Origin: Xylanivirga thermophila
GTDB lineage: Bacteria; Bacillota; Clostridia; Caldicoprobacterales; Xylanivirgaceae
DNA: 51,433 nucleotides
Assembly (NCBI RefSeq): GCF_004138105.1
Contig: NZ_RXHQ01000018.1
Coordinates: forward strand, 1-51,433
Direction of reading: 5' to 3'
Shown one piece after another: positions 34,744 to 42,604 of the stretch (position 1 is the stretch's first letter; every line of letters begins with the position of its first letter). The position numbers and the translations under genes were made by a program. Under the pieces are notes generated by a model. It was not told where the DNA came from. It did not search any database and worked only from the letters and a program-made list of their open reading frames with translations.

Positions 34744-34792
34744 ACAATAAAAGGAGATACCAACTTTTAAGGTTGGTATCTCCTTTTATTGT
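34744..34792 (+). terminator. very strong terminator after rnpB
   Basis: A perfect 21-bp stem (34744-34764 with 34772-34792) with a seven-base loop. The descending arm ends in TTTTATTGT. It separates the housekeeping genes from the sugar locus and could act in both directions. Confidence 0.88.
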
Positions 34793-34824
34793 AGTTGATA
34801 CAAAACTTGCGACATTTTTAAATT

Positions 34825-34881
34825 ATGAAATAAAGTTATATAGTATTCTTACTTGATTTCATATAGAAAGTATGTTATATT
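34825..34881 (+). promoter_or_regulatory. ROK gene promoter with inverted repeat
   Basis: ATGAAATAAAGT (34825-34836) and ACTTGATTTCAT (34851-34862) are inverted with one mismatch, 14 bases apart. The right arm overlaps a possible -35 box TTGATT (34853-34858), followed after 17 bases by TATATT (34876-34881). The ATGAAAT/ATTTCAT halves recur in the 34-bp palindrome after the ROK gene, so both may be ROK operators. Confidence 0.45.
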
Positions 34882-34917
34882 TATAATGAAATATTTCCTA
34901 GAAGGTGAATTTATACA

Positions 34918-36150
34918 ATGAATGGATTAAGAAAAGGCAGTAAAGCACTATTAAGGGATCTAAACAAGACCCTAGTTTTAAATGAAATACGGACAAAAGG
35001 ACCAATAAGTCGAACAGAGATATCACAAAATACAGGGTTGAGTCTTTCAAGTATAACAAGAATTGCTGATCAGTTAATAAAAGAGGGTTTTATATATGAA
35101 GAGGGCGAGGGAGAGTCTACAGGCGGTAGAAGGCCAATACATCTACTTTTTAATCAGTACTATGGATATATAATTGGAATAAAAATAGAAGTCAGAAAAG
35201 TTATTTTTACCTTATCAAATCTTAATGGAGAAATTGTAGCAAAAGCTATAAAAGAATATGTAAAAGGATCCTCTTCAAACGTTGTTATGGATATCATACT
35301 AAATGAAATTAGGTTATGGTTTTCTAAAGTTAATGGAGAAGGCAAAGAGATATTAGGAATTGGTATTGGTGTTTCTGGTATTGTTGATACACAAAATGGT
35401 ATTTTAATAAATTCATCTTTATTGGGTTGGAATAATGTGTCGTTTAAGTCTGAAATTCAACGGATTATAGATGTTCCAGTTATTGTTGACAATGATGTTA
35501 ATGCATATACTTTGGCCGAGATGATGTATGGAGCAGGTAAAAATTTAGATAATTTTTTATTGGTAGAATGCGGTATAGGGATAGGCGCTGGCATTGTATT
35601 GAATGGAGAAATATATAGGGGTGAGTTTGGAGGCGCAGGTGAAATTGGACATATAATTTTAGAAAAAGATGGGGCACCATGCTATTGTGGACAAAAAGGA
35701 TGCTTGGAAAGATACTCAAATGAAGAATTTATAGTGAATAGGGCTTTAGAGCTAGCAAAAGATAATTCAAATTCTATTCTTCATAATAAAAGTAACGAAC
35801 AAGTATGGATAGATGATGTTCGTGAAGCTGCAAAATATGGGGATAAGGTTGCAATTAAGGCGTATAATGAGGCAGGATATAATTTGGGGTTAGGTTTGGT
35901 AAGTGCAATTAATCTTTTTAATATTTCTACTATAATAATGGCAGATGAAGGCGTGCAAGCGGAAGAATGGTTGACCCCTAATGTACTAAATGCGGTAACG
36001 AATAGTTTTTTTAGCAGGTATATAGATATTGAAGTAAAAAAATCAGAACTAGGTAATATTGGTTGGGAATTGGGAACGGTAGCTTTGGTTATAAAAGAAT
36101 TATTCCAAGTACCTTTATATAAAGATCGATTTACGTTATATTCTTCATAA
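34918..36150 (+). CDS. ROK family transcriptional repressor (XylR-like)
   Basis: The 410-residue protein has an N-terminal winged helix (ALLRDLNKTLVLNEIRTKGP, then ISRTEISQNTGLSLSSITRI) and a C-terminal ROK sugar-binding domain with the zinc site CYCGQKGCLERY and an ATPase-like fold around GIGIGVSGIVDT and GIGIGAGIVLNGE. This is the arrangement of XylR/NagC-type repressors, which respond to a sugar or sugar phosphate. The start at 34918 has AGAAGGTGA about ten bases upstream. As first gene of the locus next to an importer and an alpha-xylosidase, xylose or a xylo-containing oligosaccharide is a reasonable ligand, but this is inference. Confidence 0.9.
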   Translation: MNGLRKGSKALLRDLNKTLVLNEIRTKGPISRTEISQNTGLSLSSITRIADQLIKEGFIYEEGEGESTGGRRPIHLLFNQYYGYIIGIKIEVRKVIFTLSNLNGEIVAKAIKEYVKGSSSNVVMDIILNEIRLWFSKVNGEGKEILGIGIGVSGIVDTQNGILINSSLLGWNNVSFKSEIQRIIDVPVIVDNDVNAYTLAEMMYGAGKNLDNFLLVECGIGIGAGIVLNGEIYRGEFGGAGEIGHIILEKDGAPCYCGQKGCLERYSNEEFIVNRALELAKDNSNSILHNKSNEQVWIDDVREAAKYGDKVAIKAYNEAGYNLGLGLVSAINLFNISTIIMADEGVQAEEWLTPNVLNAVTNSFFSRYIDIEVKKSELGNIGWELGTVALVIKELFQVPLYKDRFTLYSS

Positions 36151-36163
36151 TTTTTTTAGAAAC

Positions 36164-36197
36164 TTAATTTCATGACTAAATTTAGTCATGAAATTAA
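36164..36197. promoter_or_regulatory. 34-bp perfect palindrome between ROK and importer genes
   Basis: Bases 36164-36197 are a perfect palindrome centred on AAATTT (core GACTAAATTTAGTC, flanked by ATTTCAT and ATGAAAT). It starts 14 bases after the ROK stop codon. No T tract follows on either strand, so it is a poor terminator. It fits an operator for the adjacent ROK repressor, or a 5' stabilising hairpin on the importer mRNA. Confidence 0.65.
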
Positions 36198-36201
36198 AAA
36201 G

Positions 36202-36212
36202 AAAGGGAGGTG
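36202..36212 (+). other. ribosome-binding-like motif without a start codon
   Basis: AAAGGGAGGTG is a near-perfect anti-16S match, but no start codon lies at a usable distance; the next gene begins 57 bases later with its own GGAGGTG. It resembles Stab-SD elements that stabilise mRNA 5' ends in Bacillus. A second case occurs at 38217-38228. Confidence 0.35.
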
Positions 36213-36268
36213 TTAAAAAGAGCAGATTTATATTTAATATTGTTTGATAAACTTTGGAGGTGATTTAA

Positions 36269-37222
36269 ATGGTATCAGTAAAAGCGAGGGAAAATGTAAA
36301 AAACAAATTTTCAAGTAAAAATATACATAAAACGTTATCTCAACAAAAATATCTAATAGCGATGTCTTTACCTTTTGTAATATGGGTGATTATCTTTGCC
36401 TACGTACCTCTTTGGGGTTGGACTATGGCTTTTCAAGAATATAAACCTGGTATACCATTTTCGGAGCAGCAATGGGTAGGATTTAAGCATTTTATAAAAC
36501 TTTTTAAAGACCCGATGTTTTATCTTGTTATGAGAAATACTATCGTTATGAGTTTGTTAGGTTTACTCTTTGGATTTACACTTCCGATTATTTTGGCTTT
36601 ATTATTGAATGAGATAAATAATTTGAGATTTAAAAAAACAGTGCAAACTGTTTCATATTTACCCCATTTTGTTTCATGGGTTGTTGTAGCAAGTATAGTT
36701 ACTGAATTGTTATCAATGAATGGTCCTTTAAATAATTTGTTGTTAAATCTTGGTATAAAGGATAAGCCTGTGCAATTTTTAATTGAACCTAAATCTTTTT
36801 GGTGGATTGTAACTGCTGCAGATGTTTGGAAAGAGCTAGGCTGGAATTCTATTATTTTTTTAGCATCTATATCATCTATAAATCCTGAGTTATATGAGGC
36901 CGCTACTGTTGATGGTGCTGGAAGGTTCGCTAAAATGCGGCATATTACTTTGCCAGGGATTATGCCGACAGTTGTTGTAATCTTAATAATGAGTATAGGA
37001 AATTTAATAAATATAGGTTTTGAAAAACAATTATTACTTGGAAACCCCTTGGTAAAAGAATATGCAGATGTACTAGATATTTATATCTTAAACTATGGAA
37101 TAGGAAGTGGCAGGTATTCATTAGGAACTGCAGCAGGAATGTTTAAATCGCTTATATCATTGATATTGCTTACTGTTGCAAATACAGTTAGCAAGAAAAC
37201 AACAGATATAAGGGTTATCTAG
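36269..37222 (+). CDS. ABC sugar transporter permease (LplB/UgpA type)
   Basis: This is the first transmembrane subunit of a CUT1-type oligosaccharide importer. The 317-residue protein has six predicted helices, beginning with AMSLPFVIWVIIFAYVPLWGW (split from a longer stretch), and the cytoplasmic EAA loop with ELYEAATVDGAGRFAKMRHI that contacts the ATPase. The GKLL-type tail and LGTAAGMFKSLISLILL are typical of the LplB/YteP group. ATG 36269 has GGAGGTG seven bases upstream. The second permease follows after 20 bases. No ATPase gene is present nearby, so a shared MsmX-like ATPase is expected. Confidence 0.93.
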   Translation: MVSVKARENVKNKFSSKNIHKTLSQQKYLIAMSLPFVIWVIIFAYVPLWGWTMAFQEYKPGIPFSEQQWVGFKHFIKLFKDPMFYLVMRNTIVMSLLGLLFGFTLPIILALLLNEINNLRFKKTVQTVSYLPHFVSWVVVASIVTELLSMNGPLNNLLLNLGIKDKPVQFLIEPKSFWWIVTAADVWKELGWNSIIFLASISSINPELYEAATVDGAGRFAKMRHITLPGIMPTVVVILIMSIGNLINIGFEKQLLLGNPLVKEYADVLDIYILNYGIGSGRYSLGTAAGMFKSLISLILLTVANTVSKKTTDIRVI

Positions 37223-37242
37223 TTGATTGGGAGGCGGGAAGA

Positions 37243-38139
37243 TTGAAACGTTCACTTGGTGATAATATATTCAATATAGTTAATTATATTATTATGTTAA
37301 TAATTGCTGTTTGTACATTATATCCATTTCTACATGTATTGGCCGTATCATTTAATGACTCTATTGATACAGTGCGTGGGGGTATAACTATTGTACCTAG
37401 AGTATTTACATTGGAGAACTATAAAAAGATATTAGATGATCCATCAATTGGTTGGGCTACTTTCATATCAGCTTTACGCACTTTAATAGGGACAGCACTT
37501 GGAATATTTTCTACATCTATGTTGGCTTATGTGCTTAGCAGGCAAGATTTTTTTGCCCGGAAGTTTGTCTCTGCACTTTTTGTAACTACGATGTACATAA
37601 GTGGAGGTATGATTCCTGGATATATGCTGATGAGAAATTTAAATCTAATTAATTCATTTTTGGTTTATATAATTCCAGGGCTTATAAGTGCTTTTAATGT
37701 AATTATACTTCGTTCTTATATTGAAGGTTTACCTATTGCACTTCAAGAATCAGCAAAGCTTGACGGTGCAAATGACTTTATAATATTTGCTAAAATTATT
37801 ATGCCACTATGTGTTCCTGCTATTGCTACATTATCTTTGTTTATTGCAGTGGGGCACTGGAACTCATGGTTTGATACCTATCTTTATTGCGGACATAACA
37901 AGCGTTTAACAACATTGCAGTTTGAACTACAAAAAATATTAGTAAATGCACAGGTGCAATTAACATCTAGTCAGGATATACATAGCTATGGTCTGAATAA
38001 AGCTCAAGCAAAGACGGTTTCTCCGGAATCAATAAGGATGGCTATGACTGTTGTTGCTACTGTTCCGATTCTACTTGTATATCCTTTTGTTCAAAAGTAT
38101 TTTGTACAGGGACTTGTTTTGGGAGCAGTGAAGAATTAG
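37243..38139 (+). CDS. ABC sugar transporter permease (LplC/YtcP type)
   Basis: This is the second transmembrane subunit of the importer. The 298-residue protein begins at TTG 37243, eight bases after GGGAGG. It has about six helices (first NYIIMLIIAVCTLYPFLHVL), the LplC hallmark AVSFNDSIDTVRGGITIVPR after helix 1, and the EAA loop ESAKLDGANDFIIFAKIIMP. The C-terminus YFVQGLVLGAVKN is typical. It forms a pair with the preceding permease. A terminator-like hairpin follows before the binding protein, so permeases and binding protein may be expressed at different levels. Confidence 0.93.
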   Translation: MKRSLGDNIFNIVNYIIMLIIAVCTLYPFLHVLAVSFNDSIDTVRGGITIVPRVFTLENYKKILDDPSIGWATFISALRTLIGTALGIFSTSMLAYVLSRQDFFARKFVSALFVTTMYISGGMIPGYMLMRNLNLINSFLVYIIPGLISAFNVIILRSYIEGLPIALQESAKLDGANDFIIFAKIIMPLCVPAIATLSLFIAVGHWNSWFDTYLYCGHNKRLTTLQFELQKILVNAQVQLTSSQDIHSYGLNKAQAKTVSPESIRMAMTVVATVPILLVYPFVQKYFVQGLVLGAVKN

Positions 38140-38158
38140 TTCAAAGGGACAATCTATA

Positions 38159-38192
38159 CAGCTAATATATAAGAATATATAGCTGATTTTTT
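38159..38192 (+). terminator. imperfect terminator between permease and binding protein genes
   Basis: CAGCTA (38159-38164) pairs with TAGCTG (38180-38185), with further AT pairs after a bulge, followed by six T residues. Partial termination here could set the permease to binding protein ratio. Confidence 0.5.
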
Positions 38193-38216
38193 AGATTGGT
38201 TTATAAAATATATCAT

Positions 38217-38228
38217 GATAGGAGGTGA
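38217..38228 (+). other. second ribosome-binding-like motif without a start codon
   Basis: GATAGGAGGTGA is a full-strength ribosome-binding motif, but it has no start codon at normal distance. The binding protein gene starts 65 bases later with AAAGGGG. The GTG inside the motif opens an 11-codon frame only, with no ribosome-binding site of its own. Confidence 0.35.
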
Positions 38229-38292
38229 ATTTAGAAGGGGATAAATTTTTTCTATGATTTTTGAAACGTAATAGATTAGAAAGGGGATAGAT

Positions 38293-40029
38293 ATGAAAAA
38301 ATTTTTGAGTCTATTATTGGTAATGCTATTGATTACAGGTTTGTTTACAGGCTGTGAGAAAAATGAAAAAAATACTTCAGAAATCGAAAAATCCAATTCT
38401 GAAACTGTAGATAATGGAAATGACGATACATCTGATAATGAGCCTAAAGAAGAAGTTTCCAAAGAACCTATTACATTTACTATGTATAGTGCCGAGGCTA
38501 ATGCAAACTATGATGAGTTTAAAAGTCCCGTTGCACAGAAAATTAAAGAGTTGACAGGCGTAACATTGGAGATTGAAAATGAAATAGGAACTGATCCCAA
38601 ACAGCGTTTAGGCATAATGGCAGCTAGCGGTGATTATCCAGATTTGGTATATGCTAAAGGAGATCTGAATTTATTAAAAGATGCTGGTGGCATAGTTGAA
38701 TTAGATGATTTGATTGAAGAACATGGGTCAAATATTAAAAAATTATTTGGGGACTATCTACCAAGGCTAAAATGGAGTTTAGATGATCCTCATATATATT
38801 ATGTAGGTACTTATCCTGTACATGAAGTAAGTCTAAAGCCAGCGGGTGCATTTTGGTTACAACATGCAGTTGTTAAAGAATTAGGATATCCTGAAATAAA
38901 GACATTGGATGATTTTGGAAAAGCTATAAAAGATTATTATGCTAAAAATCCTAAAATTGATGGGCAGGATACAATTCCTATTACGATTTTGGCAGATGGA
39001 TGGAGATTTTTGATATCTGTAACTAATCCTGCATGGGCTGTAACAGGTGGTTCGGATGATGGGGAATGGTATGTTGATCCTGAGACTTATAAAGCAGTAC
39101 GTCATCATACTAGAGAGGAAGAGAAAGAGTATTTTAGATGGTTAAATCACATGAATAACGAAGGACTGTTAGATCCTGAAAGTTTTACTCAAAAGTATGA
39201 TCAATATAAAGCAAAAATTGCATCTGGAAGAGTATTAGCATTAACAGATGCAGAATGGGAAATTTCTGAAGGAGAGACGGCATTACGTCAGAGTGGACTA
39301 GAAGAACGTATGCATGGTCTCTATCCTATAGTGTTAAATGAATCTACAGAATGTCGTGTAAACCAAAGCCCTGGATATACTGGAGGATGGGGCGTATCTA
39401 TAACTAAGAGTTGTAAAGATCCTGTAAGGGCAATACAATTTTTAGATTGGATGGCCACAGAGGAAGCTCAAATACTTACCCATTGGGGGATAGAAGGAGA
39501 ACACTGGGAATATGATTCAAATGGTAAAAGGGTATTTTTGCCTGAAATAGATGAGCAGAGACGTAATGATACGGAATTTTCTAAGAAAACGGGTATAGGA
39601 AACTACGCTTATCCATTTCCTGAATGGGGTAATGGCATAAAGGATTCCACTGATAATTATGTTCAACCTGATAGTGAAATAGATGATGTTATAGCAAATT
39701 ATACTGATACAGAAAAGGAAATACTTGCAGGATATGGTGTAAAAACATGGATGGATCTATTCCCTTCTCCAGAGAAGTTTACAAGCAAGCCATGGGGTGC
39801 TACATGGATGTATAATATAGATGATCCAGATTTGGTGGAAATTGATAATAAAGTAAGAGATGATATAGGAATGCGATTGATTCCAAAGGCAATTCTTGCA
39901 TCACCAGATAAATTTGATGAGATTTGGGATCAATATTTAAAAGAAATGGATGAAGCAGATTTGCCAAAATTAACAGAAGCAATGAATAAACTTATACAAG
40001 AGAAAATGGAGTTATGGCAAAGTAAATAG
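38293..40029 (+). CDS. extracellular oligosaccharide-binding lipoprotein
   Basis: This is the solute-binding protein of the ABC importer. The 578-residue precursor has a lipoprotein signal (hydrophobic core LLLVMLLITGLF, lipobox ending TGC at Cys21), then an acidic, serine- and glutamate-rich linker (about 22-62), and a large type 1 family (LplA/YtcQ-like) binding domain with LGIMAASGDYPDLVYAKGDL and a C-terminal ILASPDKFDEIWDQYLKEM. The unusual size, over 550 residues, is characteristic of importers for large plant oligosaccharides. ATG 38293 has AAAGGGG seven bases upstream. It is followed by a 46-bp palindrome. The ligand is inferred from the neighbouring hydrolases, not from residues. Confidence 0.92.
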   Translation: MKKFLSLLLVMLLITGLFTGCEKNEKNTSEIEKSNSETVDNGNDDTSDNEPKEEVSKEPITFTMYSAEANANYDEFKSPVAQKIKELTGVTLEIENEIGTDPKQRLGIMAASGDYPDLVYAKGDLNLLKDAGGIVELDDLIEEHGSNIKKLFGDYLPRLKWSLDDPHIYYVGTYPVHEVSLKPAGAFWLQHAVVKELGYPEIKTLDDFGKAIKDYYAKNPKIDGQDTIPITILADGWRFLISVTNPAWAVTGGSDDGEWYVDPETYKAVRHHTREEEKEYFRWLNHMNNEGLLDPESFTQKYDQYKAKIASGRVLALTDAEWEISEGETALRQSGLEERMHGLYPIVLNESTECRVNQSPGYTGGWGVSITKSCKDPVRAIQFLDWMATEEAQILTHWGIEGEHWEYDSNGKRVFLPEIDEQRRNDTEFSKKTGIGNYAYPFPEWGNGIKDSTDNYVQPDSEIDDVIANYTDTEKEILAGYGVKTWMDLFPSPEKFTSKPWGATWMYNIDDPDLVEIDNKVRDDIGMRLIPKAILASPDKFDEIWDQYLKEMDEADLPKLTEAMNKLIQEKMELWQSK

Positions 40030-40055
40030 GATTGCATATTGAAAAAATTTCAATG

Positions 40056-40101
40056 GTATTGTACAGCAAAATTATATTAATATAATTTTGCTGTACAATA
40101 C
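40056..40101. repeat. 46-bp perfect palindrome after the binding protein gene
   Basis: Bases 40056-40101 are a perfect palindrome (outer arms GTATTGTACAGC / GCTGTACAATAC, AT-rich centre ATATTAATAT). A smaller hairpin, ATTGAAA/TTTCAAT, lies directly before it (40038-40054). As RNA it would form a stem of over 20 bp. No T run follows. It probably blocks 3' exonucleases and so raises binding-protein mRNA, or it is a bidirectional operator. Confidence 0.7.
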
Positions 40102-40157
40102 AGATTTATTATATAAATAAAACTTGCAGAAGAGAGACAAAAGGATGTGATTTATAC

Positions 40158-42479
40158 ATGAAATTTAGCAATGGTTTTTGGTTGGTTAGAGATGGTTTTA
40201 AAATTTATAATCCAGCTGAAGTATATGAAACTAATATTAATGATAATTCTGTTATGGTTTATGCACCATGTACTAAAGTAGATCATAGGGGTCAGACATT
40301 GGCTGGTCCTTTAATAACTATAAAAATTTCTTCTCCAATGGCAGATGTGATACGCATTCAGGCATATCACCATAAAGGGAATATAAAAGCTAAACCTAGC
40401 TTTAACATAAATGAAAGCAAGGATGTGGATATCAATATAGATGATGATGAAGAAAGCATTGTTTTTAGGAGTGGAAATTTGGAAGCAGTGATGTCAAAAA
40501 AGTATTGGGCAATTGATTTTTTTGATCGGGGAAACTATCTTACGGGATCAGGGGAAAAAAACTTGGGCTATATAACTGCAAATGGAGATAAAAGTTATAT
40601 GTGTGAACAGCTCCATTTGGGTGTAAATGAATATATTTATGGTTTTGGAGAACGATTTACCAATTTCATTAAAAATGGTCAGGTTGTTGAAGTTTGGAAT
40701 CAAGACGGGGGGACTAGTTCTGAGCAGGCTTATAAGAATATTCCGTTTTATATAAGTAATAAAGGATATGGGATATTTGTTGCCCATCCAGAGCATGTTT
40801 CTTTTGAGGTGGGTTCTGAAAAAGTTTCAAGAATTCAATTCAGTGTACCAGGGGAGTATCTGGAATATTATATTATAAATGGACCTAGTATGAAAAATGT
40901 ATTGGAACACTATACCAATCTTACTGGTAAGCCAGCACTCCCACCTGCTTGGTCATTTGGCTTATGGCTTTCTACCTCATTTGTAACTGATTATGATGAG
41001 AAAACTGTAACTAGTTTTATCAATGGAATGAAGGAGAGAGATTTACCACTTCATGTTTTTCATTTTGATTGTTTTTGGATGAAGGACTTTCATTGGTGTG
41101 ATTTTGAATGGGATAAAAGAGTTTTTCCGGATCCTGAAGGGATGTTGAAACGGCTGAAAGATAAAGGACTAAAGATATGTGTTTGGATTAATCCTTATAT
41201 TTCTCAACAATCTAAATTATTTGATGAGGGTATGAAAAATGGTTATCTCTTGAAAAAAGCCGATGGAGGTGTTTGGCAATGGGATCTATGGCAACCTGGT
41301 ATGGGGATTGTAGATTTTACGAATCCACAAGCTAGAGAGTGGTATGCTGATAAGTTGAGAAAATTAATAGATATGGGCGTTGATTGTTTTAAAACGGATT
41401 TTGGAGAACGTATACCTACTGATGTTGTATATTATGATCGTTCGGATCCAGAAAAAATGCATAATTATTATACATATTTATACAACAAAACTGTGTTTCA
41501 AGTACTTGAGGAAAGGTACGGAAAAAATAATGCAGTATTATTTGCTCGGTCTGCTACAGCAGGTAGTCAACAGTTCCCTGTGCATTGGGGAGGAGATTGT
41601 CTGGCTAATTATGATTCTATGGCTGAAAGCTTGCGCGGTGGTTTATCTTTAGGTCTTTGCGGTTTTGGATTTTGGAGCCATGATATAGGTGGTTTTGAAA
41701 ATACAGCAACTCCTGATCTTTATAAACGATGGATTGCCTTTGGACTCCTTTCTTCCCATAGCCGTTTGCATGGCAATGCTTCATATAGGGTACCTTGGCT
41801 TTTTGATGATGAATCGGTAGATGTCTTACGTTTTTTTACCAAACTAAAATGCAGCATGATGCCTTATTTGTTCAGTATGGCTTGTAAAGCTTCAAAATAT
41901 GGTATACCTATAATGAGACCTATGGTATTGGAGTTTCAAGAAGATATGGCATGTACTTATTTAGATACGCAGTATATGCTAGGCGATTCTATTTTAGTTG
42001 CACCTGTTTTTAGCGAGACAGGGAATGTCTCCTATTATCTACCTAAAGGGATATGGAGCAATTTCTTAACAGGGGAAAGAGTAGAAGGCGGGAGATGGAT
42101 AGAAGAAAATCATGATTATATGAGTCTGCCTTTATTTGTAAGGCCAAATAGTATTATTGCCATGGGCAATAGGGATGATAGACCTGATTATGACTATGCA
42201 GAGGGAGTCACATTAAATGTCTTCCAGCTTGAAGACAATCATACTGCAACAAGCACTGTCTGTGATATGCGAGGGGAGATAGAACTCGAAGTAGAGGCAA
42301 AGAGATCAGGTAATATCATAGAGATAAAAGTAGAAGGGGCAACGAAACCATATAAAATTTGCCTAAGGGGTGTCAATGGGGCAAAAGTAGAAGGAGCATC
42401 TGAGGTAATTCAAAGAGATATGGGATTAGAGATAGTACCAAAACCAGAAATTCACGGACTAGAAGTCCAAATGCTATAG
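40158..42479 (+). CDS. yicI: GH31 alpha-xylosidase (YicI-like)
   Basis: The enzyme releases alpha-1,6-linked xylose from the non-reducing end of xyloglucan oligosaccharides or isoprimeverose. It is 773 residues, almost the same size as E. coli YicI (772). It begins MKFSNGFWLVRDGF, as that subfamily does. The nucleophile lies in KTDFGERIP (Asp414; Asp416 in YicI) and the acid/base in HWGGDC (Asp480; Asp482 in YicI). ARSATAGSQQFPVHW and GFWSHDIGGFE are further matches. There is no signal peptide, so it acts in the cytoplasm on imported oligosaccharides. The start has GGATG weakly upstream (AAAGGATG). The 46-bp palindrome lies 56 bases upstream. Confidence 0.93.
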   Translation: MKFSNGFWLVRDGFKIYNPAEVYETNINDNSVMVYAPCTKVDHRGQTLAGPLITIKISSPMADVIRIQAYHHKGNIKAKPSFNINESKDVDINIDDDEESIVFRSGNLEAVMSKKYWAIDFFDRGNYLTGSGEKNLGYITANGDKSYMCEQLHLGVNEYIYGFGERFTNFIKNGQVVEVWNQDGGTSSEQAYKNIPFYISNKGYGIFVAHPEHVSFEVGSEKVSRIQFSVPGEYLEYYIINGPSMKNVLEHYTNLTGKPALPPAWSFGLWLSTSFVTDYDEKTVTSFINGMKERDLPLHVFHFDCFWMKDFHWCDFEWDKRVFPDPEGMLKRLKDKGLKICVWINPYISQQSKLFDEGMKNGYLLKKADGGVWQWDLWQPGMGIVDFTNPQAREWYADKLRKLIDMGVDCFKTDFGERIPTDVVYYDRSDPEKMHNYYTYLYNKTVFQVLEERYGKNNAVLFARSATAGSQQFPVHWGGDCLANYDSMAESLRGGLSLGLCGFGFWSHDIGGFENTATPDLYKRWIAFGLLSSHSRLHGNASYRVPWLFDDESVDVLRFFTKLKCSMMPYLFSMACKASKYGIPIMRPMVLEFQEDMACTYLDTQYMLGDSILVAPVFSETGNVSYYLPKGIWSNFLTGERVEGGRWIEENHDYMSLPLFVRPNSIIAMGNRDDRPDYDYAEGVTLNVFQLEDNHTATSTVCDMRGEIELEVEAKRSGNIIEIKVEGATKPYKICLRGVNGAKVEGASEVIQRDMGLEIVPKPEIHGLEVQML

Positions 42480-42536
42480 AATAGGTAGTTATGGTTTAAC
42501 GTGTTTTATCTACGAGGGTAGAAGATATATGGGATG

Positions 42537-42568
42537 GTAAATGGATGATTTCTAATCCATCCATTTAC
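42537..42568 (+). other. hairpin between GH31 and GH3 genes
   Basis: GTAAATGGATG (42537-42547) pairs perfectly with CATCCATTTAC (42558-42568) across a ten-base loop. No T run follows, so it is more likely a processing or stabilising hairpin than a terminator. Confidence 0.5.
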
Positions 42569-42604
42569 ACGATTTATTGAATCAGATATGTGAGGTGTGT
42601 ATAA

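Noticed and set aside
36210-36263. A GTG-initiated 17-codon frame that might be a leader peptide before the first permease.
   Set aside because: Its start overlaps the ribosome-binding motif itself, leaving no spacing, so initiation there is unlikely; the motif is reported as a start-less element instead.
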